From NCBI GenBank assembly GCA_023439045.1, contig JAEXOY010000003.1, positions 1-56,498 of the forward strand: 56,498 nucleotides of DNA, written 5' to 3'. The position numbers and the translations under genes are program-made. The notes beneath the pieces are model-generated. The model worked only from the letters and a program-made list of their open reading frames with translations, ran no database searches and had not been told where the DNA came from. This stretch comes from Bacillota bacterium. GTDB taxonomy: Bacteria > Bacillota > Clostridia > Acetivibrionales > DSM-1351. This document shows positions 22,993-31,477 of the stretch, one piece after another (position 1 is the stretch's first letter; each line of letters begins with the position of its first letter).

Positions 22993-24762
22993 TCAGTCGA
23001 TCTTTTTCACTGGTATTTCCACTATTACTTTTGTTCCACCATTTACTACGCTTTCAATCTGAATTCCAAAGTAGTCACCATAATAATTCTTTATTCTTTC
23101 GTGAACATTAAGAACACCTATTCCTCCTTGACTTTCTCTATTCTCAGAACTCTTTATAAACAACTTTGTAACTTTCTCACTGGTCATTCCCATACCATCA
23201 TCTATAATCTCAAATATAAGATTTTCACCTCGCCGGAATCCGTTTAAGATTACCTTACCATGCCCTTTCTCCTCCATAATACCGTGACTTATTGCATTCT
23301 CAATAAATGGCTGAATAATAAAGCTCAACATCTCGCATTCCAAGATATCACTTTCAATATTTATCTCGTACTCTAAATTATCTTCAAACCTAGATTTCTG
23401 GAGATAAAGATAGTTCTTCATTTGATTTATTTCTTCTTTTACATGTACATTAGTACTGCCTTTTTTAATACTGTACCTTAAAATTTCTCCCAGCTTGGTT
23501 ACCATTTCAGCAATATCATAGTCATTTCTTTCTATTAGCATCCAATACACTGTATCAAGTGTATTATAAATAAAGTGTGGTTGTATTTGGGCTCTTAAAG
23601 CTCTCAATTCGGCATCTTTTTCCTTTAATCCCTTATTATAGCAGTCATCAAGTAAAGTCTGAAGTTGAACTGTCATGTAGTTAAACACTTCACTTAATTC
23701 TCTTACTTCCTTAGTGGCACCCTTTATCAGAGTTAAATCACTTTTTACATTAAGATCCCCTTGAGAAACTCTTTTCATAGTTGATGTTAAATTTTTTATT
23801 GGACGAGATATATTACTTGATATAAGTACAGATATATATACAGCTATAATAATGGCAATAATTCCAATAACGAGAATTATCCTTTGAATGTAATAAAAAT
23901 TAGAATTAGTTTCATCAATGTTAACGGAATTAACCAAACTCCACCCCGTGAGTTTGTTATACATACTATTAATAATAAGCTCCCCTGTTATGTAATATCC
24001 ATTATCTTTTTTTAGATCGTCTGGGCTAAAATTTTTTTCAAGTAACGTTGATAAATCTGTTACTATTAAGTCCTTATTTTTACAAGAAATTATCTTCCCA
24101 TTTGTATTAGTTATGTAGAAGTTTCCTATTGCATCTTTCATATAAATATTTTTCCACATTACAGACTCTCTGACTGCAAAGAGCATAATCCCTATATCTT
24201 CAAAAGTATCAATACTGCGAATCTTTCTCGCTACAAAAAATATATTTTCACCACTATTGTCAGCATAATTAATAAATCTGCTGTCCAAAAATATCATTTC
24301 TCCATTACTATAATTAACCTCTGCTCTTAATTGTTGAATATTTTTTTGTACGTACTCTTTAAGCTCATTATCAGCCTCACTATAAATAAACCCTGCATTA
24401 GAGAATAAAAATACCGCATCAATATTAGATGGCAGAACATATTCCATAGTGTGTGTTATGCCGTTGATGGTCACACCCGAATACCTATTTTTCATTAGCT
24501 GATTGAGTGTTTCCTTATCTGAAATTATTGTTTTTGAATATGTATCTAGTTCATTTACAAAATTATTAAGTTTCTCGTTTTTCTGGCGTAATTCAACAAG
24601 TGTAAAATTATTATTGATATTACTTATGGTCTTTTGCATTATAAAATAAGTAGCAACCTCCATAAAAATTAATATCGCTAATATAAGCAACGAAAAATTA
24701 ATAAAAATTCTCCCACTTAATTCTCTAACTTCAAGCTTAAATACTCTCATATTTATCTTCAT
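22993..24762 (-). CDS. YesM-type sensor histidine kinase
   Basis: A 589-residue membrane kinase. TM1 is at about 19-42, followed by an extracellular Cache-like sensor of about 245 residues, TM2 near 290-312 and a HAMP linker. The histidine kinase domain (PF06580 type) has phospho-acceptor H396 in QIQPHFIYNTL. The ATPase domain has FIENAISHGI, DDGMGM and GGIGVLNVHERI. It partners the YesN regulator encoded 15 bases downstream. The start at 24762 has only a weak upstream site; ATG at 24750 is an alternative. No clear promoter was found in 24763-24867, although a TATAAT lies there. Confidence 0.92.
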   Translation of the reverse strand: MKINMRVFKLEVRELSGRIFINFSLLILAILIFMEVATYFIMQKTISNINNNFTLVELRQKNEKLNNFVNELDTYSKTIISDKETLNQLMKNRYSGVTINGITHTMEYVLPSNIDAVFLFSNAGFIYSEADNELKEYVQKNIQQLRAEVNYSNGEMIFLDSRFINYADNSGENIFFVARKIRSIDTFEDIGIMLFAVRESVMWKNIYMKDAIGNFYITNTNGKIISCKNKDLIVTDLSTLLEKNFSPDDLKKDNGYYITGELIINSMYNKLTGWSLVNSVNIDETNSNFYYIQRIILVIGIIAIIIAVYISVLISSNISRPIKNLTSTMKRVSQGDLNVKSDLTLIKGATKEVRELSEVFNYMTVQLQTLLDDCYNKGLKEKDAELRALRAQIQPHFIYNTLDTVYWMLIERNDYDIAEMVTKLGEILRYSIKKGSTNVHVKEEINQMKNYLYLQKSRFEDNLEYEINIESDILECEMLSFIIQPFIENAISHGIMEEKGHGKVILNGFRRGENLIFEIIDDGMGMTSEKVTKLFIKSSENRESQGGIGVLNVHERIKNYYGDYFGIQIESVVNGGTKVIVEIPVKKID

Positions 24763-24867
24763 CCAATTTCCATGTAATATAATGACCTATTTTGTCAAAT
24801 TATGCTTATACAATTATACCATATTTAACAGAAAGATATACATAAAGCGAGAAAATTTTCTATTATT

Positions 24868-25233
24868 TTATGCTTTATTTCTTTTCTTGGCTTTCCCGAA
24901 AATTTCATATATACCCATTACAATCAAAAATCCTCCAAATATTTTTCTGAGTAACTCTCCTTCCATTCTCAAAGCAATCATAGACCCTATTGCTGCCCCA
25001 GCTAAACCAAACAGCATTATTGGCAATCCCACTCTGAAATTGACATGCTTATTCTTTATATGTATTATCAATGCAACTATTGCAGTTGGAATAAAATATA
25101 ATAGGTTAACGCTTTGTGCAATATGTTGTCCAGGGTTAATAAAAAGAACTAAGGCAGGTATTAGTATTGCACCTCCGCCTATTCCCATTCCACTTACTAT
25201 TCCCGATAAGAAGCCAATCAATATAACAATCAT
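24868..25233 (-). CDS. TSUP family permease, half-size (TauE/SafE)
   Basis: A 121-residue membrane protein with four predicted helices and the TSUP signature SGMGIGGGAILIPALVLF at about residues 12-30. TSUP proteins export or import sulfite, sulfonates and other small anions. Full-size members have two such halves; this is one half. The partner half is probably the product of 25420-25791, just upstream on the same strand. ATG at 25233 follows GGGAG at 5 bases; the TTG at 25245 is rejected. Confidence 0.85.
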   Translation of the reverse strand: MIVILIGFLSGIVSGMGIGGGAILIPALVLFINPGQHIAQSVNLLYFIPTAIVALIIHIKNKHVNFRVGLPIMLFGLAGAAIGSMIALRMEGELLRKIFGGFLIVMGIYEIFGKAKKRNKA

Positions 25234-25382
25234 ATATACTCCCAATATTTACAAATATTAATGTCAATTAAAATGCTTATTCCCTTCAAATGCCTAAGTG
25301 AGTTTTTACAGTCTTCTGATATAAGAGACTTATCATAATACTAAGAGCGCTTTATGTCAGAAATACCTAATTTCAAAAAATT

Positions 25383-25431
25383 CTATTATCAGAAAATCAT
25401 ATATCAATGAATCCTATTATCAGAAAATCAT
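25383..25431. repeat. 18-bp direct repeat between the TSUP halves
   Basis: CTATTATCAGAAAATCAT occurs at 25383-25400 and 25414-25431, a 31-base period. The second copy contains the stop codon of the upstream TSUP gene (25420). A third partial CTATTATCA follows near 25442. Confidence 0.85.
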
Positions 25432-25791
25432 TCTAAACGATGCTATTATCATTAGAACACCAAATATTATTCTGATAAATCGTACAGGACATTTATGCAG
25501 CAATAGTGCTCCTATAGCACCACCCACAACACCACCTATCATAGCCTTGAGAGTTATTCTCCAATCTATAAAATTACTGTTTATATAGAAGCAAGCACTA
25601 ACTATGGTCAATGGCAGTATTATCATGAGAGCTGTAGCATGAGCTGTTCTATCTTCCTCGTGAAGCATCAACACCATCGCTGGTACAGCTATCGTGCCAC
25701 CACCAGAGCCAAACAGCCCATTTGCAATGCCTGCTACAACTCCAATGCCACAGTACTTTATCCACTTACCAAGATTATGATATTTTATCAT
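25420..25791 (-). CDS. TSUP family permease, half-size (TauE/SafE)
   Basis: A 123-residue membrane protein with four predicted helices and the TSUP motif GLFGSGGGTIAVPAMVLM near residues 25-42, preceded by a short basic N-terminus. With the gene at 24868-25233 it would make a complete TSUP transporter as a heterodimer. They are 186 bases apart with direct repeats between. ATG at 25791 is preceded by AGGAG. It is divergent from the TetR gene. Confidence 0.85.
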   Translation of the reverse strand: MIKYHNLGKWIKYCGIGVVAGIANGLFGSGGGTIAVPAMVLMLHEEDRTAHATALMIILPLTIVSACFYINSNFIDWRITLKAMIGGVVGGAIGALLLHKCPVRFIRIIFGVLMIIASFRMIF

Positions 25792-25929
25792 TCAATCTCC
25801 TAGCATGTTATAAAACAATGTAATAAATAACTCATTAAATATAATAAGCAACTCATTATATGTTCTCTAAAAATGAATAAAGGTATTCATAAATATGATG
25901 AGCTAAATGCGATAATTAACAAATTAGTG

Positions 25930-25957
25930 TTGCATTTGGTTAAAAATGGTATATAAT
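25930..25957 (+). promoter_or_regulatory. Promoter of the tetR-ABC operon
   Basis: TTGCAT (25930-25935), a 16-base spacer and TATAAT (25952-25957). The palindrome at 25961-25974 begins 3 bases after the -10 box, so it overlaps the transcription start. Confidence 0.7.
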
Positions 25958-25960
25958 AAT

Positions 25961-25974
25961 AGTGAGTACTCACT
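25961..25974. promoter_or_regulatory. TetR-type operator palindrome
   Basis: AGTGAGTACTCACT is a perfect 14-bp palindrome immediately downstream of the -10 box and about 64 bases before the regulator start. Position and symmetry fit autorepression by the TetR protein encoded next. Confidence 0.75.
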
Positions 25975-26037
25975 CATTTTATGTCTTTCATTTGCGCTGT
26001 AATTGAGTAGTTAATGAAAAATAGAAAGGATTTTTAT

Positions 26038-26679
26038 ATGAATAACAAAGTTGACCTGTCTATGCTGGAATTATCCGACAAAGAGAAGAGGATTTTAGAG
26101 GCCGCTATATCAATCTTTAATAAAAAAGGGTTCTCTGCAACAACAACAAATGAGATAGCCAAACAGGCAGGTGTGGCAGAAGGAACTATTTTCAGGTACT
26201 TTAAAACCAAGAAGGATATATTGAGCTCATTAATAGTACATATGATTAATCTAATGAGTCACAAGGTAGTTCTAGCTTCAATAGAAAAAATACTTACTAA
26301 CAGCAGTAATATGACTATAGAGGATGTTCTGAGAAATGTTATTTCTGACAGATTAAATCTGGTATCGAAGTTTCTGCCATTGTTCAAAGTAGTAATGTCA
26401 GAAGCCCTATTTCACGAGGATATAAGAGAAGCCTTGTACAATAATATCTTAGTTAAGGCTAATGAAATATTCAAACCGTTTTATGAACGCATGGTTGAAA
26501 GTGGTCAGATAAGAAATGACATAGACTATTCCATTATTGTAAGAAGTGTAATTGGTAACATAGTAATGTTTATTTTACCTAAAATGCTATATCCCGATAA
26601 ACTCAAGCCTCTTGAACAAGAAACAGAAGTAAATCAAATCATTAGTGTACTGATGTCGGGTGTAAGTTTGAAAGAATAG
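26038..26679 (+). CDS. TetR/AcrR family transcriptional regulator
   Basis: A 213-residue repressor. The N-terminal helix-turn-helix (about residues 13-58) reads EKRILEAAISIFNKKGFSAT, then TNEIAKQAGVAEGTIFRYFK, the classic TetR pattern. The rest is an all-helical ligand-binding and dimer domain. The ATG at 26038 lies about 8 bases after AAAGGA; an ATG at 26014 lacks such a site. It leads an operon with the ABC ATPase and permease and probably derepresses them when a toxic ligand is bound. Confidence 0.92.
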   Translation: MNNKVDLSMLELSDKEKRILEAAISIFNKKGFSATTTNEIAKQAGVAEGTIFRYFKTKKDILSSLIVHMINLMSHKVVLASIEKILTNSSNMTIEDVLRNVISDRLNLVSKFLPLFKVVMSEALFHEDIREALYNNILVKANEIFKPFYERMVESGQIRNDIDYSIIVRSVIGNIVMFILPKMLYPDKLKPLEQETEVNQIISVLMSGVSLKE

Positions 26680-26740
26680 CCTCTAGTAGGATTTATACTT
26701 TTGTTTATATGGCTGAACTTATAATACAGGGAGGGATTAC

Positions 26741-27523
26741 ATGGAAAACGCAATTATTGTTGAAAATCTAACCAAAAAGTTTGGAGAATTTACTGCAGTT
26801 GATAATATAAGCTTTAATATACCAAAGGGCAGCATTTTTGGATTTCTCGGGCCAAACGGCTCAGGCAAATCCACAACAATAAGAATGCTTTGTGGAGTAC
26901 TTCACCCCACTAGCGGAAAAGCACTTGTTATGGGCAATGATGTTGTCAAGGAAACAGAGTTAGTGAGGCAAAGCATAGGTTATATGAGCCAAAAATTCAG
27001 TCTATATGAGGACCTGACCGTTAATGAAAATCTAGAATTCTTTGCAGGCGTATACAGACTACCAAAAGACGTATTTCTAGAAAGAAAAAGTGAGCTTATA
27101 GAGATGGCTAACCTTACTGGTAAAGAAAAGAGCCTTGCCGGTACACTCTCTGGTGGCTGGAAACAGCGGTTAGCCCTGGGGTGTGCTCTAATCCATAAGC
27201 CTAAGCTACTAATACTGGATGAGCCAACAGCTGGAGTAGACCCTGTATCTAGAAGGATTTTTTGGGAGATAATTCATTCCCTTTCAAGGCAGGGTATTAC
27301 TATTTTGGTAACCACTCACTACATGGATGAAGCTCAAAGCTGTGATACTGTAGGCTTCATAATGAACGGAAAGATAATGAACATTGCTGCCCCACAGGAA
27401 TTAATTGAGAAAGAGCATGCAAAAAATTTAGAAGATATTTTTATTTCTTATGTAGAAAAGGCGACAAATAAAAAAGTGGGCAGCAATTTTGATGATATGA
27501 AATTTCTCCGAGAAAATCAATAA
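26741..27523 (+). CDS. ABC transporter ATP-binding protein (multidrug export type)
   Basis: A 260-residue ATPase with Walker A GPNGSGKST (about 38-46), Q-loop SQKF, signature LSGGWKQRLALG, Walker B LLILDEPTAGVD and switch His (TTHYMDE). It groups with CcmA/YbhF-type exporters paired with ABC-2 permeases. ATG at 26741 follows GGGAGG. It lies 61 bases after the TetR gene and 15 before the permease gene. Confidence 0.94.
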   Translation: MENAIIVENLTKKFGEFTAVDNISFNIPKGSIFGFLGPNGSGKSTTIRMLCGVLHPTSGKALVMGNDVVKETELVRQSIGYMSQKFSLYEDLTVNENLEFFAGVYRLPKDVFLERKSELIEMANLTGKEKSLAGTLSGGWKQRLALGCALIHKPKLLILDEPTAGVDPVSRRIFWEIIHSLSRQGITILVTTHYMDEAQSCDTVGFIMNGKIMNIAAPQELIEKEHAKNLEDIFISYVEKATNKKVGSNFDDMKFLRENQ

Positions 27524-27538
27524 GGAGGGAATAGTGTT

Positions 27539-28690
27539 ATGAGGAAAAAAAGTAAATTCAGCTTTAAGAGATTTAAGTCCATTATGATAAAAGAATTTAT
27601 CCAGGTAAAAAGAGACCCGATAAGTATGAGGATTCCAATACTTATGCCGATTGTTATGATGCTGCTTTTCGGCTATGCAGTAAATACTGAGGTTGATAAA
27701 ATACCCACTGCTGTGTTCGACCAATGCAAAACTCAGGAAAGCAGAGAATATCTTGATAAATTTACAGCCTCTAACTACTTTGACATAGTAAGTGAGGTTA
27801 CTAGCGAGGATGAGCTTTCTGAACTCATTGACAGTGGAAAAGTAAAGGCCGGTATTATCATCCCTGCTGACTATTCAGAAACAATCAAAAAAGGCAAGGC
27901 TTCACAAGCCCAACTTATTATAGATGGCAGTGACCCTACCACAGCCCGTACTGCACTAAATAGCGGTATGTTGATATCAAACAACTATTCATTGGGGTTT
28001 AAGGAACACAAATTACAGAGTTACGGCATCTCAATGAAAGATATGCCAGGAGTTAACCTTAATACCACCGTGTGGTATAACGTTGACTTGGAAAACACAA
28101 AGTTTACCATACCAGGTTTGGTAGGCCTTATACTCCAAAACATTACTATTATGTTAACAGCCTTTGCACTGGTGAGGGAAAAAGAACGTTCTACCATTGA
28201 ACAGCTAATAGTAACGCCCATTCGCCCCTCCGAGCTGATACTGGGCAAACTCGTTCCATATATAATAATAGGTTATGTTGGCTTTCTTTTTACGCTGGGA
28301 TTGTGCGTTTTCTGGTTTAAGGTACCTGTTGAAGGTTCAGTAGGACTGTTGTTGTTATTGGGCTTTTTGTTTGTATACTGCTCATTGGCCATGGGAATGT
28401 TAATCTCAACCTTTGCAAAAAACCAATCTCAAGCAATGATGGCAATGGTATTAGTAATCCTTCCAAGCATACTTCTATCTGGCTTTATATTCCCAAGAGA
28501 GGCAATGCCACTTGCCATAAATTTGCTTGGCTTCGCTATTCCCCTGACATACTTCTTAGATATTGTAAGAGGTATAATGTTAAAAGGAATTGGGTTAAAC
28601 TATTTGTGGCAGGATACTCTAGCACTTCTAGTGTTTACTGCTGTAATACTATATATTGCTACCAAAAGATTTAGAAAGAGTCTGGACTAA
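27539..28690 (+). CDS. ABC-2 type permease (YhhJ/YbhR-like)
   Basis: A 383-residue exporter permease. One N-terminal helix (about 32-50) is followed by a large extracytoplasmic domain of about 130 residues and five C-terminal helices, with the ABC-2 motif EKERSTIEQLIVTPIRPSELILGK near residues 218-241. Only one permease is present, so it likely homodimerises, unlike YbhS/YbhR pairs. No HlyD-like adaptor is encoded. ATG at 27539 follows AAGGAGGG. Confidence 0.92.
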   Translation: MRKKSKFSFKRFKSIMIKEFIQVKRDPISMRIPILMPIVMMLLFGYAVNTEVDKIPTAVFDQCKTQESREYLDKFTASNYFDIVSEVTSEDELSELIDSGKVKAGIIIPADYSETIKKGKASQAQLIIDGSDPTTARTALNSGMLISNNYSLGFKEHKLQSYGISMKDMPGVNLNTTVWYNVDLENTKFTIPGLVGLILQNITIMLTAFALVREKERSTIEQLIVTPIRPSELILGKLVPYIIIGYVGFLFTLGLCVFWFKVPVEGSVGLLLLLGFLFVYCSLAMGMLISTFAKNQSQAMMAMVLVILPSILLSGFIFPREAMPLAINLLGFAIPLTYFLDIVRGIMLKGIGLNYLWQDTLALLVFTAVILYIATKRFRKSLD

Positions 28691-28782
28691 AGGATTCGAA
28701 CTTTATTTTAGATAAATGTAGTTATACAAAAAACTTTGGTTATCATTAACTTTTAGAAAAACCCCGCTTATATATTAAATTG

Positions 28783-28811
28783 TTGAGAAAATTAGGACAA
28801 TGCCATATAAT
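28783..28811 (+). promoter_or_regulatory. Promoter of the second AI-2E family gene
   Basis: TTGAGA (28783-28788), 17 bases and TATAAT (28806-28811). The -10 box lies inside the inverted repeat 28802-28822. Confidence 0.7.
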
Positions 28812-28822
28812 TGTTATATGGC
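28802..28822 (+). promoter_or_regulatory. Inverted repeat: operator or terminator
   Basis: GCCATATAA and TTATATGGC form a perfect 9-bp repeat with a 3-base loop, then TATTTTTG. As RNA it could end the upstream ABC operon. As DNA it covers the -10 box of the next promoter and could be a repressor site. Both readings are possible. Confidence 0.6.
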
Positions 28823-28858
28823 TATTTTTGTAATCTTTACTATGAAAGGACTTTAATA

Positions 28859-30001
28859 ATGGAAAAAGGCTTATTTTTTAAGAGCAAGTTTTTTAAGTAT
28901 GGAAGTTATCTGCTGTTGGCTCTATTAATAATATTTATGCTGGGCAAGATTGATTACTTTTTCTCACCTTTTATAAGCTTTGCATATTCTATTATCTTTC
29001 CGCTTCTTTTCGGTGGCATATTATATTATGTACTTCGCCCTTTGGTTAATATTATTCAAAAGGCTAGAGTACCGAGGGTGCTTGCCATAGTACTGGCATT
29101 TGTCCTAGTTTTAATTGTTCTGGTAATTTTAAGTTCTTATACTGGTGTAATTGTTAAAGAACAGGCAACAGAATTCATAAATAGTATTCCAAATCTTTTA
29201 CAAAAAGCTCAGGACACACTGGATAGTCTATTGAGCAGCAATCTGTTATCATATTTTAATACTGCAGGCTTTGAAGAAAAAATTACTTCTTTTGTCCAAA
29301 GTATTTCAAGAGGAGTTGGAACACTTACAATAAACTTTATAGGTGCTATCACAAATATCGGTTCCATTATTATAATAATCCCTGTAGTCCTCTTCTATTT
29401 CCTAAAGGATGATGGGAAACTTGTACCTAGCCTACTCAGATTTGTACCCAAAAGTCATAAATCAAACTTAAGCCATATTTTTAAGGATATTGACAACGTT
29501 CTTTCTAATTATATTGCAGGGCAGTTGTTGGTCGCATTTGCGATAGGTGTATTGATGTATATAGGTTATCTTATTATTGGGTTAGAGTATTCACTCATAT
29601 TAGCCATATTTGCGATGATTTGCTGCATAATCCCCTTTTTCGGGCCTTGGATAGGTATAGTGCCGGCAGTACTTTTATCTCTTGCCAATAATCCATTTAT
29701 GGCAGTGAAGGTATTTATTGTAATGATGGTAGTACAGCAAATTGATAACAACTTTATCTCACCCCAAGTTATGAAAAAGAGCATGGATATTCACCCTTTG
29801 ACAGTAATTCTTCTTTTGATGGGAATACTGCCTATTATGGGATTTATAGGCTTAATAATAGTAATTCCACTTTACTCTGCAATTAAAATTACCATTAAGA
29901 ACATATTGTTGTTTTATTATCCAAAGTATGCTGATATGTTTGAGATAGAAGGCCACGAGGAACATGCTCCCTCACTAGATAAAAGCAGTGAGGAAAAGTA
30001 G
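28859..30001 (+). CDS. AI-2E family transporter, second copy
   Basis: A 380-residue polytopic membrane protein of the AI-2E/PerM family, related to that at 1309-2358. It has two N-terminal helical pairs, a soluble region at about 100-150 (IVKEQATEFINSIPNLLQ) and a C-terminal bundle with GxxCCIIPFFGPWIGIVPA and the QQIDNNFISPQVM motif. The tail is acidic and hydrophilic. Substrate unknown. ATG at 28859 follows AAAGGA; upstream in-frame starts have no site. It has its own promoter and terminator. Confidence 0.92.
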   Translation: MEKGLFFKSKFFKYGSYLLLALLIIFMLGKIDYFFSPFISFAYSIIFPLLFGGILYYVLRPLVNIIQKARVPRVLAIVLAFVLVLIVLVILSSYTGVIVKEQATEFINSIPNLLQKAQDTLDSLLSSNLLSYFNTAGFEEKITSFVQSISRGVGTLTINFIGAITNIGSIIIIIPVVLFYFLKDDGKLVPSLLRFVPKSHKSNLSHIFKDIDNVLSNYIAGQLLVAFAIGVLMYIGYLIIGLEYSLILAIFAMICCIIPFFGPWIGIVPAVLLSLANNPFMAVKVFIVMMVVQQIDNNFISPQVMKKSMDIHPLTVILLLMGILPIMGFIGLIIVIPLYSAIKITIKNILLFYYPKYADMFEIEGHEEHAPSLDKSSEEK

Positions 30002-30058
30002 ATATAAAGGTGCTAGAAACTAACTCTTTTCAAGGATTCCCATGCTGGGCGAACATAC

Positions 30059-30093
30059 AAAAGTATAGCTTAAAAACAAAGCTATACTTTTTT
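30059..30093. terminator. Bidirectional terminator
   Basis: A 13-bp perfect stem (30059-30071 with 30079-30091) with a 7-base loop. The plus strand ends in a T run. It lies between the converging AI-2E and metallophosphoesterase genes, about 75 bases past the stop of the latter. Confidence 0.85.
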
Positions 30094-30167
30094 GTTTGGT
30101 GAAAAGTTTAAATTTATCAAAAGGCTGCCTTCAGGACAGATAGTTTACTCCTGATCTTCCGGATATA

Positions 30168-31316
30168 CTACTGGCTTTTTGGGTTAAAATTAATATTAAT
30201 ATCAAGTATCTCTGATTGACTTCCTATTCTCACAGATGGCCCCCAAGTGCCATATCCTGATGATACAATAAGGTTAAAATCATTATCCTTAAGGTATCCC
30301 CAATGCTTTTCAAACATTGCTTTAGTTATAAGGCTTATGGGGAAAAACTGACCAGCATGAGTATGTCCAGAAAGCTGTAAATCAATCTTGTCCTTACGGG
30401 CATCTTCTAAACTATTGGGTTGGTGATCTATTAAGATCACTGGTAATGATTTATCAATATCTGTTGTTAACTGCTGCAACGCTTTACGCTGTCCTCCAAA
30501 AGTATTTACCGTCTTGTCTTCTCTGCCTACTACATAAAAGCTATCTGCTACAAGTACCTTTTTGTCACGTAATACTGTTACATTATAGTCACTTAGCATT
30601 TTTTCAATCTCATCGCTGGTACTACCGTAGTATTCATGATTACCTAGAACAGCAAAGGTTCCATATTTGGACTTTATATCTTTCAATGGTTCAAGAGAGT
30701 TCTCTCTTTTGATGGGCGCGATATCATTGTCGATTAGGTCCCCAGCTATTACAACTATATCGGGTTGCATTTCATTAATAATTTTTACAGCCTTAATTAG
30801 TCTATCCTTCCCAATCAATTCCCCCATGTGAACATCTGATATCATTGCACATTTTATATTTTTCAGTCCATTAGCGTGCTTATTTATATCAATTGTATAA
30901 TTTCTAATAGTAGGTACAAAAGCATTATAAGTTCCAATCACCAGTACAAAGCATACTAGTATAAAGCTTGCAAAGGTGATATATATAGAGCTGCTCTTAA
31001 AGAATTCTGATACAGGCGCAATCTTTCTTGTTGCCAGCTTAATAATGTCAACCAATACTGTTAGAGCCAAAAGATATACAAATGCCGGAATCCAATACCC
31101 TCCAATTATTTGAAAGGCCTTTGTCACCCCTCCTGGTAGTATATTTTCACTAAAGAAGCTTATAAAGTATAGGGAGGATAAAATTATTAATACACTCCAA
31201 TAGAGCACTCTACTAATATTTATTTTTGATGTAATACTCTGATATCCATTTCTCCCTATATAAAATATCAGACCTCCGTATATTAATAAGAATAATCCAG
31301 CTACTATAACTCTCAT
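30168..31316 (-). CDS. Membrane-anchored metallophosphoesterase (YkuE-like)
   Basis: A 382-residue protein with four or five N-terminal helices (residues 1-140) and a cytoplasmic or surface calcineurin-type phosphoesterase domain. The metal motifs appear in order: SDVHMG, GDLID, LGNHEY, IDHQP and SGHTHAGQ. Relatives hydrolyse phosphodiesters or pyrophosphate bonds of lipid-linked molecules; the substrate here is unknown. ATG at 31316 is preceded by AAGGAGA. It is monocistronic. Confidence 0.92.
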   Translation of the reverse strand: MRVIVAGLFLLIYGGLIFYIGRNGYQSITSKINISRVLYWSVLIILSSLYFISFFSENILPGGVTKAFQIIGGYWIPAFVYLLALTVLVDIIKLATRKIAPVSEFFKSSSIYITFASFILVCFVLVIGTYNAFVPTIRNYTIDINKHANGLKNIKCAMISDVHMGELIGKDRLIKAVKIINEMQPDIVVIAGDLIDNDIAPIKRENSLEPLKDIKSKYGTFAVLGNHEYYGSTSDEIEKMLSDYNVTVLRDKKVLVADSFYVVGREDKTVNTFGGQRKALQQLTTDIDKSLPVILIDHQPNSLEDARKDKIDLQLSGHTHAGQFFPISLITKAMFEKHWGYLKDNDFNLIVSSGYGTWGPSVRIGSQSEILDININFNPKSQ

Positions 31317-31403
31317 CCTTGTCTCCTTTTACCTGACATTAATTTATACAAAATAGAAACTTTATACTAACTATTAAAATTTTCTACTAAACTATATTAT
31401 TTA

Positions 31404-31432
31404 TTGGCCAACCTTGGAATATATTATACTAT
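31404..31432 (+). promoter_or_regulatory. Probable promoter of the unknown secreted protein gene
   Basis: TTGGCC (31404-31409), 17 bases and TACTAT (31427-31432) lie about 45 bases upstream of the ATG at 31478. Match is 3/6 and 5/6. Confidence 0.45.
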
Positions 31433-31477
31433 AAATTCTTTAGAAAAAGCATAGTGCGTAAGAAATGAGATGAAAAA

